Origin: Elioraea tepidiphila DSM 17972
GTDB lineage: Bacteria > Pseudomonadota > Alphaproteobacteria > Acetobacterales > Acetobacteraceae
Length of the DNA stretch: 64,000 nt
Assembly (NCBI RefSeq): GCF_000378465.1
Contig: NZ_KB899916.1
Span: forward strand, 95,308 to 159,307
Reading direction: 5' to 3'
Shown: piece after piece, positions 34,031 to 42,655 of the stretch
How positions within the stretch are numbered: the first letter of the stretch is position 1
Layout: each line of letters starts with the position of its first letter
Notes under the pieces: generated by a model
The model's input: the letters and a program-made list of their open reading frames with translations, nothing else
What the model was told of the DNA's origin: nothing
Database searches by the model: none
Made by a program: the position numbers and the translations under genes

Positions 34031-35623
34031 TCAGGATCGCGGACGGATGAAGTAGGGCAGCGTGTCCTCGTCCGCGCGCGGGGTCCAGGTGAGGTTGGAC
34101 TTGCCCGCCCAGACGGTCGGCAGGGTGACGATCGGGATCTGCCCTCGATCCGCCACCGCCATGGCCTGCGCCTTCTGGAACAGCGCGCGGCGCTTCTCCT
34201 CGTCGAGCGTGCCGAGCGCCTCGGCGATGATCTTGTCGAGTTCCTCGTTGCAGTAGTGGCTGGCGTTGAACGGGCCGAGCCGCCCTCCCGGCCGCTTGCA
34301 GTGCACGAAGCCGGAGAGCGCGTAGCCCGCCTCGCCGGTCAGCGTGCCCCAGCCCGCCATGGTGATCGGGTAGTCGCCGCGCGTGCGGGCGGGGAAGAAG
34401 ATGGTGCGCGGCTGCGCGTTCACCTGCACCTCGAGGCCGATGCGGGCGAAGAGCTGGCCGAGCGCCTGGCAGGTGGCGCCGTCGCCGGGCAGGCGGTCGG
34501 AGGAGCAGTAGAGCGGGAAGCGGAATCCGTTCGGGAATCCCGCCTCGGCCAAGAGCGCGCGCGCGCGGGCCGGATCGTGGGGCAAGGGCGGGGCGTTCGG
34601 ATCGGCGCCGAACATGTAGTTCGGCATGAGCTGGGCCGCCGGGGTCGCGTAGCCCTCGAACACCGACTGCACGATCCCCTGCCGGTCGATCGCGAGGCTG
34701 AGCGCCTCGCGCACGCGCGGATCGAGGAAGGGGTTGCGCGGCAGCGTGTTGCCCTGCTTGTCCGTGATCATGCGCATGGCGGGCACCGACATGTCCTCGC
34801 GCATGTCGGGGTAGAGGATGAAGGTATAGATGCTCTCGCCCTGGAAGACGGCGATGTTGCGGTCGCGCTTGAGGCGGTTGATGTCGCTCACGGGCACGTA
34901 GTTGACGAAGTCGACCCTGCCCGAGAGCAGACCGGCCACGCGCGCCGCGTCGTTCGAGATTTCGACCAGCGTGACGCGCGACCAGGCCGCATCGCCGCGC
35001 CAGTGGCCGGGAACCCGCTCGACCACCAGATCGCCGCGCGGGGTCCAGGAGACGAAGCGGAACGGGCCCGTGCCGATCGCGGCGCGGCCCGAGTTGAAGT
35101 CGGCGGTCTTGGCATCGCCGATGCGCGCGGAGACGATGAACATCCGCGTCATGTCCTGCGGCAGCGCGGCGTGCGAGCCGTGCGTGCGGATGCGGATCGT
35201 GTGGTCGTCCACCACGTCCACGCCGGCGATGGTGCGGGTGTAGAGGGTCAGGCCGCCATCGGGGCCGGCCGCGCCGGGCACGCGCTCGATCGAGAACTTC
35301 ACGTCGGCCGCGGTGAACGGGCTGCCGTCGTGGAACTTCACGCCCTCGCGCAGCTTGAACTCCCAGGTGGTGTCGTTGATCGGGCGCCACGACACCGCGA
35401 GCCCTGGCTCCACCTGCAGCTTGTCGTCCACCCAGACCAGGGTGTCGAACATGTTCTTCACCGCGGCGGCATGGTTGCCGAGCGCCATGTAGGCGGGATC
35501 GATCGCCTCGGGTCCGGCGCGCACGCCGACGCGCAGCTCCTGCGCCGATGCCACTCCTGCCCAGGCAAGACAGGCCGCCGCCGCCAGCAGGCGCAGGCGG
35601 CGGAACGGATTCGTTCGTCTCAT
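34031..35623 (-). CDS. ABC transporter solute-binding protein, family 5 (DppA/OppA type)
   Basis: Periplasmic binding protein of 530 residues with signal peptide MRRTNPFRRLRLLAAAACLAW cleaved near GVASAQ. SBP family 5 motifs are LREGVKFHDGSPFTAADVKFS near residues 93-113 and GTGPFRFVSW. It is the likely ligand-binding partner of the DppB/C/F-like genes at 30265-33109, although encoded on the opposite strand. It is divergent from the creatininase/M20 operon, which suggests an amide or dipeptide-like substrate. Confidence 0.92.
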   Translation of the reverse strand: MRRTNPFRRLRLLAAAACLAWAGVASAQELRVGVRAGPEAIDPAYMALGNHAAAVKNMFDTLVWVDDKLQVEPGLAVSWRPINDTTWEFKLREGVKFHDGSPFTAADVKFSIERVPGAAGPDGGLTLYTRTIAGVDVVDDHTIRIRTHGSHAALPQDMTRMFIVSARIGDAKTADFNSGRAAIGTGPFRFVSWTPRGDLVVERVPGHWRGDAAWSRVTLVEISNDAARVAGLLSGRVDFVNYVPVSDINRLKRDRNIAVFQGESIYTFILYPDMREDMSVPAMRMITDKQGNTLPRNPFLDPRVREALSLAIDRQGIVQSVFEGYATPAAQLMPNYMFGADPNAPPLPHDPARARALLAEAGFPNGFRFPLYCSSDRLPGDGATCQALGQLFARIGLEVQVNAQPRTIFFPARTRGDYPITMAGWGTLTGEAGYALSGFVHCKRPGGRLGPFNASHYCNEELDKIIAEALGTLDEEKRRALFQKAQAMAVADRGQIPIVTLPTVWAGKSNLTWTPRADEDTLPYFIRPRS

Positions 35624-35697
35624 GGTGGCGTCTCCCTGTTGACCTCGTGACGGGCGAGCGTAGCCTCCGCCCCCTCGGCCGCAAGAGGGATTTCCGG

Positions 35698-36408
35698 GTG
35701 CTGATCCGCAAGATGAGCTGGATGGGGGTGGAGGACTGGCTCCGCCGCGACGACCGCTGCGTGCTCCCGCTCGGCTCCACCGAGCAGCACGCGTATCTGA
35801 GCCTCGCGGTGGATGCGATCCTGGCCGAACGGGTGGCCGCCGAGGCGGCCGAGCCGCTCGGCGTGCCGGTGTTCCCGGTGATGCCCTACGGGCTTGCGCC
35901 CTACTTCATGGCCTATCCGGGCACGGTGAGCCTGCGCGTGCCGACGCTGCTCGCGGTGGTGGGTGACATTCTCGACAGCCTCCACGCCCACGGCTTCCGG
36001 CGCGTGCTGATCGTCAACGGCCATGGCGGGAACAATCCGGTGGATGCGTTCTGCCGCGAATGGGTCTCGGCCAAGCCTGCTGGCACGCGCGTGCGGTTCC
36101 ACAACTGGTGGAGCGCGCCGAAGGTCTGGGCGCAGGTCCAGGCGACCGATCCGGTCGCGTCGCATGCCTCCTGGATGGAGAACTTCCCCTGGACGCGGCT
36201 CGCCGGCGTGGCGCTGCCCGAGGGTGCCAAGCCGCCGATCGACAGTGCGGCGATGGTGCAGCGCCCGGCCGCCGAGATCCGCGCGATGCTGGGCGACGGG
36301 AACTTCGCCGGACGCTACCAGCGGCCGGACGACGAGATGCTGGCGATCTGGCGGGTGGCGGTCGAGGAGACACGGACATTGATCGAAAGCGGGTGGGGCA
36401 ATGCCTGA
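35698..36408 (+). CDS. Creatininase family amidohydrolase-like protein
   Basis: Metal-dependent family of 236 residues. The GTG at 35698 is supported by AGAGGGA seven bases upstream. Metal ligands are recognisable: Glu29 and His31 in STEQH, Asp39 in SLAVDA, and His109 in VNGHGGN. A later glutamate in SHASWMEN replaces the more usual HAGE. Relatives include creatininase and the mycofactocin-type peptidase. It starts a four-gene operon with 8-, 4- and 1-base overlaps, so its product is likely processed by the following oxidoreductases or peptidase. Confidence 0.87.
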   Translation: MLIRKMSWMGVEDWLRRDDRCVLPLGSTEQHAYLSLAVDAILAERVAAEAAEPLGVPVFPVMPYGLAPYFMAYPGTVSLRVPTLLAVVGDILDSLHAHGFRRVLIVNGHGGNNPVDAFCREWVSAKPAGTRVRFHNWWSAPKVWAQVQATDPVASHASWMENFPWTRLAGVALPEGAKPPIDSAAMVQRPAAEIRAMLGDGNFAGRYQRPDDEMLAIWRVAVEETRTLIESGWGNA

Positions 36409-37438
36409 GGAGCCGATCCTGATCTGGGGCGCGGGCGCGATCGGCGGCACGGTCGGCGCGTTCCTCAAGCGCGCCGGGCACGATGTGACCTTCGTCGACA
36501 TCGTCGCGGAGCATGTGGCGGCGATCCGCGACCCGGCGCGCGGGCTGCGCATCACGGGACCTGTCGCCGAGTTTGGCGTGGTCGCGCCGGCCTTCACGCC
36601 CGCCGAGATCACGGGCACCTGGCGCAAGGTGTTCCTGTGCGTGAAGGCGCACCATACGGCCGAGGCGACCCGGGCGCTGCTGCCGCATCTCGATCCGAAC
36701 GGCTATGTGCTCAGCCTGCAGAACGGGCTCACCGAGCGGATCATCGCCGGGATTGCCGGCCCGGCGCGAACGATCGGCGCCTTCGTCAATTTCGGCGCCG
36801 ACTGGCACGGCCCCGGCGAGGTGATGTATGGCAATCGCGGCGCGGTGGTGATCGGCGAGATCGACGGGCTGATCACCGGCCGGCTCGAATCGCTGCATCG
36901 CACGCTGCTCGACTTCGACGATGCCGCGATCATGACCGACAACATCTGGGGCTATCTCTGGGGCAAGCTCGCCTACGGGGCGATGCTGTTCGCCCAGGCG
37001 CTCGGCCAGGACAGCATCGCGGGCGCGCTCGGCAATCCGAAGCTGTTCGCGCTCTGGCGCGCGCTGGGCGCGGAGGTGATGGCCGTGGCCGCCGCCGAGG
37101 GTGTCACCCCGGAAGGCTTCAACGGCTTCGACCCCAACGCCTTCATGCCGGGCGCGACGGAGGCCGCCGCGCGACGCTCGATCGACATCATGGTCGGGTT
37201 CAACCGCACGAGCGCGAAGACGCATAGCGGCGTCTGGCGCGATCTCGCGGTGCGCAAGCGCCGCACCGAGGTGGATGCGCAGATCGCGCCGATCGCCGAG
37301 ATCGGCGCGACACACGGCCTCGCCTGTCCGCTGACCGCAAGACTGGTGGAGATGATCCACGAGATCGAGGAGGGACGCCGCCCGATGACCGACGACAACC
37401 TGCTCGAACTCGCGTCCCTCGTGGGGCAGCCGGCATGA
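36401..37438 (+). CDS. Ketopantoate reductase family (ApbA/PanE) oxidoreductase
   Basis: NADP-dependent reductase-like protein of 345 residues. The nucleotide-binding loop ILIWGAGAIGGTVGAFL is near residues 6-22. The VFLCVKAHHT and SLQNGLTERI stretches are family-typical, as is YLWGKLAYGAMLFAQALGQ with the likely catalytic lysine. The operon context is catabolic and no other pantothenate genes are near, so a 2-hydroxy/2-keto acid dehydrogenase of other specificity is more likely than true PanE. ATG overlaps the creatininase gene by 8 bases. Confidence 0.87.
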   Translation: MPEEPILIWGAGAIGGTVGAFLKRAGHDVTFVDIVAEHVAAIRDPARGLRITGPVAEFGVVAPAFTPAEITGTWRKVFLCVKAHHTAEATRALLPHLDPNGYVLSLQNGLTERIIAGIAGPARTIGAFVNFGADWHGPGEVMYGNRGAVVIGEIDGLITGRLESLHRTLLDFDDAAIMTDNIWGYLWGKLAYGAMLFAQALGQDSIAGALGNPKLFALWRALGAEVMAVAAAEGVTPEGFNGFDPNAFMPGATEAAARRSIDIMVGFNRTSAKTHSGVWRDLAVRKRRTEVDAQIAPIAEIGATHGLACPLTARLVEMIHEIEEGRRPMTDDNLLELASLVGQPA

Positions 37439-38190
37439 TCGTGCGGTTCGACGGCCGGGTGGTCGCGGTCACCGGCGCCGGGCAGGGCATCGGCCGGGCG
37501 ATCGCGCGCGGCTTCGCCGAGCGCGGCGCGCGCGTGTTCGCCTGCGACATCGATCCGGACGCGCTCGCGGTCGCTCGGCGCGTGCCCGGAATCGCCACAG
37601 CGACGCTGGACCTCACCGACCGCACCGCCGCCGTGGCTTGGGTCCGCGAGGTGGAGGAGGCGGGCGGCGGCGCGATCGACGTGCTGGTGCACACCGCAGG
37701 CGGCGTCCGTGGCCAGGCCGGCCGTGCGATCGAGCAGATCACGCCCGAGGACTGGGACGCGATCGTCGCGATCAACCTCACCGCCGCCTTCACCGTGTCG
37801 CAGGCCGTCGCCCCGGCGATGAAGATGCGCCGGCAGGGGCGGATCATCCTGATCTCGTCGGGGGCCGGGCTGGGCGTGTCCAAGGCCGGCATCCAGGCCT
37901 ATGCGGCGGCGAAGGCCGGCGAGATCGGCCTGTCGCGCCAGCTTGCGCACGAGCTCGGCCCGCACGGGATCACCGTGAACAGCGTCGCCCCCGGGTTCAT
38001 CCTCTCGAACCCCTCGACCATGCGGCAATGGGCCGCCTATGGCGAAGCGGGCCAGCGCGCGCTCGTCGCCGGCATCGCCGCACGCCGGCTCGGCACGCCC
38101 GAGGACATCGCGCACGCCGTGCTGTTCCTCGCCAGCGACTACGCCGCCTATATCAACGGACAGACACTCAGCGTGGATGGAGGAAAGTGA
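37435..38190 (+). CDS. Short-chain dehydrogenase/reductase, classical type
   Basis: SDR of 251 residues with cofactor motif TGAGQGIG (residues 14-21) and a full catalytic tetrad: Asn in AINLTAAF, Ser in LISSGAG, and the YAAAK pair. VAPGFI and the C-terminal GQTLSVDGGK are standard. An acidic residue after beta-2 (CDID) favours NAD. It overlaps the previous gene by ATGA and the next by one base. It oxidises or reduces an alcohol/ketone intermediate in the same pathway. Confidence 0.93.
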   Translation: MIVRFDGRVVAVTGAGQGIGRAIARGFAERGARVFACDIDPDALAVARRVPGIATATLDLTDRTAAVAWVREVEEAGGGAIDVLVHTAGGVRGQAGRAIEQITPEDWDAIVAINLTAAFTVSQAVAPAMKMRRQGRIILISSGAGLGVSKAGIQAYAAAKAGEIGLSRQLAHELGPHGITVNSVAPGFILSNPSTMRQWAAYGEAGQRALVAGIAARRLGTPEDIAHAVLFLASDYAAYINGQTLSVDGGK

Positions 38191-39575
38191 TGGACGCGCG
38201 CGTGACCGACGGCGTCGAGGGCTGGATCGCGAAGAACCGCGACGCGCTCTGGAACGACTATCTCGACCTTGTGCGCATCCCCTCGGTGAGCGCGAAGCCC
38301 GACCACGCGCAGCACGTGCAGCGCGCCGCGGAGTGGGTGGCCGAGCGCTGCCGGCGCATGGGGCTCGAGAATGTGGAGGTCTGGCAGGAGGGCGGACAGC
38401 CGGCCGTCTATGCCGACTGGCTGCATGCCGAGGGCGCGCCGACGATTGTCATCTACGCCCATTTCGATGTGCAGCCGCCCGAGCCGCTGGAGCTCTGGAG
38501 CACGCCGCCCTTCGAGCCGACCGTCCGCAACAACCGCGTCTATGCGCGGGGCGCCTCCGACGACAAGGCAGGCCTGTTCATCAGCCTCGCCGCGCTGGAG
38601 GCGTGGATGCGTACCGAGGGACGGCTGCCCTGCAATGTGCGCGTGTTCTACGAGGGCGAGGAGGAGATCGGCAGCCCCTCGCTCGCGCGCATCCTGGCGA
38701 AGCACAAGGGCAAGCTGAAGGGTGATCTCGTCCTGTCGGCCGATGGCGGCATGCTGTTCGAGGACAAGCCGGATGTCTCGCTCTCCACGCGCGGCATCTG
38801 CAAGCTGGAGGCGATCCTGCGCACGGCGGCGAAGGATCTGCACAGCGGCAGCTTCGGGGGCGCGATCGCGAATGCGCCGCTGCTGCTGGCTCGCCTCGTC
38901 GCGACCCTACACCACGAGGACGGCCGCGTGGCGGTCGCGAACTTCTACGACGGTGTGCGCGAAACCACCGATCGCGACCGCGCCGACCTGGCCGCGGTGC
39001 CGTTCGACGAGACCGCGTTCTGGCGCGACGTCGGCGCGCACGGCATCTGGGGCGAGCCCAACCGCTCGGTTCTGGAGAAGATCTGGCTGCGCCCGACGCT
39101 CGAGATCAACGGGCTCTGGGGCGGCTACCAGGGCGAGGGCTCGAAGACCGTGCTGCCCTGCGAGGCGCATGTGAAGATCACCTGCCGCCTGGTCGCGGGG
39201 CAGGATCCGGCGAAGGTCGCTGCGGCGGTGGAGGCGCATCTGCGTGCGCACTGCCCCAAGCTCGCCACGCTGGAGATCAAGTCCACCGGTGGCGGCGCGG
39301 GCGCCTACGAGATCGCGACCGATCATCCGGCACTCGCCGCGATCGAGGGGGTGTTGGAGGACGTCTACGGCGTGAAGCCGTTCCGCTCGCGGCTCGGCGG
39401 CACGTTGCCGCTCTGCGCACAGTTCAAGTCCGAACTCGGCCTCGACACCATCCCGATGGCGTTCTCGACCGGCGACGAGGACTACCACGCGCCGAACGAG
39501 TTCTTCCGGGTCGCGAGCTTCGATCGCGGGCTGAAGGCCTGGGCGCGGGTGCTGCCGGCGCTGGCGCGGATGTGA
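38190..39575 (+). CDS. M20 family metallopeptidase, carnosinase-like dipeptidase
   Basis: Zinc peptidase of 461 residues with a strong GGAGGAAAGTG before the ATG. Metal and catalytic residues are His91 and Asp93 in YAHFDVQP, Asp124 in GASDDKAG, and the glutamate pair in [10 protein letters not shown] (155-164). The lid domain follows and a late HAPNEFF supplies a further histidine. The YAHFDVQP form is typical of CNDP-type dipeptidases and related amide hydrolases. It is the last gene of the creatininase operon and is closed by a strong hairpin. Confidence 0.92.
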   Translation: MDARVTDGVEGWIAKNRDALWNDYLDLVRIPSVSAKPDHAQHVQRAAEWVAERCRRMGLENVEVWQEGGQPAVYADWLHAEGAPTIVIYAHFDVQPPEPLELWSTPPFEPTVRNNRVYARGASDDKAGLFISLAALEAWMRTEGRLPCNVRVFYEGEEEIGSPSLARILAKHKGKLKGDLVLSADGGMLFEDKPDVSLSTRGICKLEAILRTAAKDLHSGSFGGAIANAPLLLARLVATLHHEDGRVAVANFYDGVRETTDRDRADLAAVPFDETAFWRDVGAHGIWGEPNRSVLEKIWLRPTLEINGLWGGYQGEGSKTVLPCEAHVKITCRLVAGQDPAKVAAAVEAHLRAHCPKLATLEIKSTGGGAGAYEIATDHPALAAIEGVLEDVYGVKPFRSRLGGTLPLCAQFKSELGLDTIPMAFSTGDEDYHAPNEFFRVASFDRGLKAWARVLPALARM

Positions 39576-39582
39576 CAGCGCG

Positions 39583-39613
39583 AGGGCCGGGGCCGCGCTG
39601 CGGCCTCGGCCCT
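39583..39613 (+). terminator. Strong hairpin ending the creatininase-M20 operon
   Basis: AGGGCCGGGGCCGC (39583-39596) and GCGGCCTCGGCCCT (39600-39613) pair over 14 positions, with one G-T wobble and a 3-base loop, eight bases after the M20 stop codon. No long T-run follows. It insulates the thiSG gene. Confidence 0.6.
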
Positions 39614-39648
39614 TGCCGGCCGCCGGGAGGTCGCCCCATATCCGCGGC

Positions 39649-40650
39649 ATGGACGCCACCACCGCCCTTCGCCTGACCGTCAACGGCGAGCCGCGCGCCT
39701 TCACCGGGCCGCTCACCGTGGCGGGGCTGCTTGTCGCGCTCGGGCTCGACCGGCGCAAGGTCGCGGTCGAACGCAACCTTGAGATCGTGCCGAAATCGGC
39801 GTTCGAGACCACCGCTCTCGCCGATGACGACCGCATCGAGATCGTCCATTTCATCGGCGGCGGCGACCACACCCAGGCCGCCGAGGACTCGTGGTCGGTC
39901 GCCGGCCTTACGTTCCGCTCGCGCCTGATCGTCGGCACCGGCCGCTACAAGGACCTGCCGGAGACGGCAGCGGCGATCGAGGCCTCCGGCGCGGAGATGG
40001 TGACGGTTGCCGTGCGGCGCGTGAACCTCTCCGACCCCTCGGCGCCGATGTTGCAGGACTTCGTGCCGCCCTCCCGCTACACCTACCTGCCGAACACCGC
40101 CGGCTGCCACACGGCGGAGGATGCGATCCGCACGCTTCGCCTCGCGCGCGAGGCCGGCGGCTGGAACCTGGTCAAGCTGGAAGTCCTGGGGCCGCCCCCC
40201 ACCCTCTACCCGGACATGCAGGAGACCCACCGCGCGCTCGACGTGCTGGTGAAGGACGGGTTCCAGGTGATGGTCTACTGCGTGGACGATCCCGTGGCGG
40301 CGAAACGGCTCGAGGACCAGGGCGCGGTCGCGATCATGCCGCTCGGCGCGCCGATCGGCTCGGGCCTGGGCATCCAGAACCGGGTGACGATCCGGCTGAT
40401 CGTCGAGCAGTCCAAGGTGCCGGTGCTGGTGGATGCCGGCGTCGGCACGGCCTCGGATGCGGCGATCGCGATGGAGCTCGGCTGCGACGCGGTGCTCATG
40501 AACTCGGCGATCGCCCATGCCAAGGACCCGGTGCGCATGGCGCGCGCGATGAAGGCCGCGGTCGAGGCGGGGCGCGAGGCCTATCTCGCCGGCCGGATGG
40601 CGCGCAAGCTCTACGCCGACCCCTCGAGCCCGCTTGCCGGGCTGATCTGA
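39649..40650 (+). CDS. thiSG: Fused sulfur carrier ThiS and thiazole synthase ThiG
   Basis: Cytoplasmic protein of 333 residues. Residues 7-72 are ThiS (ubiquitin-like, VNGEPRAF to IVHFIGGG), and residues 82-333 are ThiG, a TIM barrel. ThiG's Schiff-base lysine is Lys176 in NLVKLEVLG, with GAPIGSG and [11 protein letters not shown] phosphate loops. The two Gly that carry thiocarboxylate in free ThiS are internal here (70-72), followed by DHTQAAEDS. The ATG at 39649 is the first that preserves ThiS. No TPP riboswitch fits in the 36 bases upstream, and no other thi genes are in the window. Confidence 0.94.
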   Translation: MDATTALRLTVNGEPRAFTGPLTVAGLLVALGLDRRKVAVERNLEIVPKSAFETTALADDDRIEIVHFIGGGDHTQAAEDSWSVAGLTFRSRLIVGTGRYKDLPETAAAIEASGAEMVTVAVRRVNLSDPSAPMLQDFVPPSRYTYLPNTAGCHTAEDAIRTLRLAREAGGWNLVKLEVLGPPPTLYPDMQETHRALDVLVKDGFQVMVYCVDDPVAAKRLEDQGAVAIMPLGAPIGSGLGIQNRVTIRLIVEQSKVPVLVDAGVGTASDAAIAMELGCDAVLMNSAIAHAKDPVRMARAMKAAVEAGREAYLAGRMARKLYADPSSPLAGLI

Positions 40651-40704
40651 CGGGAACCTGATCCCCCCGCGCCCGTTCCTGCCTCCGGACGCTCCGGAGA
40701 CAGC

Positions 40705-42393
40705 ATGACCCGCGCCGCACCCCTCGCGCCCGAACCCGCCGGCCCGGCCGTGACCCGCACGCTGGTCGGGCTCGCGATCGTGCTCGCCGGGCTGCATCTC
40801 GGGCGCGACATCCTCATCCCGCTGGCGCTCGCCCTGCTGCTGAGCGTGGCGCTCGTGCCGGTCGCGCGCGCGCTGGAACGGATCGGCATTCCGCGCGTTA
40901 TCGCCGCATTGACGGTGGTGCTCCTTGCAGCGGTTGCCTCCGTGCTGTTCATCGCGCTCCTGGTCACCGAGGCGGTCACCCTCGCCTCATCGCTGCCGGC
41001 CTACGAGGCGAATCTGCGCGCCAAGGTCCGCGCCCTTGGCGAGGGCTCGTCGGTGTTCGGCCCATTGATCCAGATGCTGCACGGGCTGATGGCCGAGTTC
41101 GGCGGCGGTCGCCTCTCGGCGCTGCCGGCTGTCCCTGAGGCGTCATCCCGGCCAAGCGCGGAACGGCTGGCCGGCGACGCGCTCCGGCTGATCCTGACGC
41201 CGATCGCCACGGCCGTGATCGTGCTCCTGTTCGCGAGCTACCTGATGCTCCAGCGCAACGACATGCGCGACCGCTTCATCCGGCTCTGGGGCAATGGCGA
41301 CATCCCGCGCGCCACCGCAGCGCTGAGCGAGGCAGGCCGGCGCATCAGCCGCTACCTGCTCGGCCAGCTCGTCGTGAACGTCACCTTCGGCACGCTGATG
41401 GCGGGCGGCCTCTGGCTGATCGGCATCCCCAACGCGCTGCTCTGGGGCCTGCTCGGCTTCATGCTGCGCTTCATCCCGTTCGTCGGCGGCCCGCTCGGCG
41501 CGTTCTTCCCGCTGATCGTCTCGCTCGCGGTCGATCCCGGCTGGACCGCGCCGCTGATGGTCATCGGCCTGTTCATCGTCGTCGAGGCGTTCTGCGCGCA
41601 CGTGCTGGAGGTGCTGCTGAACGCCGCCGCCACGGGGCTGTCGCCGCTGCCGCTGGTGGTGATCGCGGCGCTCTCGACCGTGATCTGGGGGCCGATCGGG
41701 CTGGTGCTGGCTCCCCCCTTCGCGGCCTGTCTGCTGATCGCGGCTCGCCACGTGCCGCGGCTCGCCAAGCTCGAACTGCTGCTCGGCCAGGCGCCCGTGC
41801 TCGACCCGCCGCAGCGCTTCTATCAGCGCGCGCTCGCGGGCGACCGGCACGAGGCGGTCGAGATGATCGAGCGCCTCGTCGATACGGACGGGCTGCGACC
41901 GACCGTGCGCACGGTGCTGCTGCCGGCTGCGCGGTCGCTGGCAGCCGATCTGGCGCGCGGCACGCTCGACCACGCCGATGTGCAACGCGCCTCGCGCGTA
42001 CTGGTCGCCGCGGCCGAGGCGATCCACGACGCGCCGGACACCGACGAACCCTCGGTGATCTGCGTCGGCGCCGGTGCCGCGCTCGACCAGGCGGTGGCGA
42101 CCGCGCTCGCGGCGTCGCTGGCGGACGAAGGGGTTCCTGCTGCCGTTGCCGCAGGCCCGCGCGCGGGCCGGGCGTGCGGCGCAGCGGTGCTGGTGCTCGC
42201 GCGCCACGCCTCGCCGCGGCGCGTGCGGCGGGCGGTCGCGCGACTGCGCGTGGCGATCGGCCCCGACGTGCCGGTGCTGGTGCTGGCCGAGGGCGGCCCG
42301 GAGCACACCGAGGCGGCGAGTGGCTCCGGCGCGCGCCATGTCGCCGCGCCCGAGGCGATCGGGCGCATGGTGCGGACGCTGGCAGCGGATTGA
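40705..42393 (+). CDS. AI-2E family transporter with long soluble C-terminal domain
   Basis: Membrane protein of 562 residues. Residues 15-350 hold the AI-2E permease core: NLRAKVRALGEG periplasmic region, QLVVNVTFGTLMAGGLWLIGIPNALLW-type helices, IPFVGGPLGAFFPL and GPIGLVLAPPF. The last 200 residues are non-membrane. They consist of an alpha-helical part (about 365-435, PPQRFYQRALAGDRHEAVEM) and an alpha/beta-like part ending at 562. This extension is absent from the AI-2E protein at 19352. GGAGACAGC precedes the ATG. Function and cargo are unknown. Confidence 0.88.
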   Translation: MTRAAPLAPEPAGPAVTRTLVGLAIVLAGLHLGRDILIPLALALLLSVALVPVARALERIGIPRVIAALTVVLLAAVASVLFIALLVTEAVTLASSLPAYEANLRAKVRALGEGSSVFGPLIQMLHGLMAEFGGGRLSALPAVPEASSRPSAERLAGDALRLILTPIATAVIVLLFASYLMLQRNDMRDRFIRLWGNGDIPRATAALSEAGRRISRYLLGQLVVNVTFGTLMAGGLWLIGIPNALLWGLLGFMLRFIPFVGGPLGAFFPLIVSLAVDPGWTAPLMVIGLFIVVEAFCAHVLEVLLNAAATGLSPLPLVVIAALSTVIWGPIGLVLAPPFAACLLIAARHVPRLAKLELLLGQAPVLDPPQRFYQRALAGDRHEAVEMIERLVDTDGLRPTVRTVLLPAARSLAADLARGTLDHADVQRASRVLVAAAEAIHDAPDTDEPSVICVGAGAALDQAVATALAASLADEGVPAAVAAGPRAGRACGAAVLVLARHASPRRVRRAVARLRVAIGPDVPVLVLAEGGPEHTEAASGSGARHVAAPEAIGRMVRTLAAD

Positions 42394-42418
42394 CCCGACA
42401 GGGTTTCTCGGCACCCCA

Positions 42419-42446
42419 GCCCTGCATCCGGCGAGGGCCATTTTTT
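42419..42446 (+). terminator. Rho-independent terminator after the AI-2E gene
   Basis: GCCCT (42419-42423) pairs with AGGGC (42434-42438), followed by CA and six T residues (42441-42446). It lies 26 bases after the stop codon. The stem is short but the T-run is unusual in this GC-rich window. Confidence 0.55.
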
Positions 42447-42655
42447 CCTTCACCTCCCGGGGGATAGCGCGTATATGCGCCGCAGACGCAGCAACGCACG
42501 TGCCTCTGGCCCCTCGGGGTTTACGCAACGACGTCAAGCGCTCTGGCCAGCCCGGGCTTCGGTTCGGGATCGCTGGTGTGTTCGACCGTTCCGTTAACCT
42601 GGGGTGCGTCGTCTGTACGGGCCACCCCGCTGGAGTTGAAGGGGAGGCCCGTGCG
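42447..42655 (+). promoter_or_regulatory. Long structured leader of the ornithine decarboxylase-like gene
   Basis: About 209 bases separate the terminator from the start codon and appear non-coding. Stems visible are CCCC/GGGG at 42510-42519, CCAG-CCCG pairing with CGGG-CTGG at 42547-42576, and GGGGTG/CACCCC at 42601-42628 ending 12 bases before the GGGGAGG ribosome site. In Alphaproteobacteria a conserved speF element is known upstream of ornithine decarboxylase genes. I cannot confirm that this is that element without a covariance search. Confidence 0.4.

Noticed and set aside
36401..37438. Pantothenate pathway PanE
   Set aside because: The family match is good, but the gene sits in a catabolic operon with creatininase and M20 peptidase and no other pantothenate gene is near, so only the family name is used.
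39614..39648. TPP riboswitch before thiSG
   Set aside because: Only 35 bases remain after the preceding terminator, too few for the element, and no THI-box sequence is seen.
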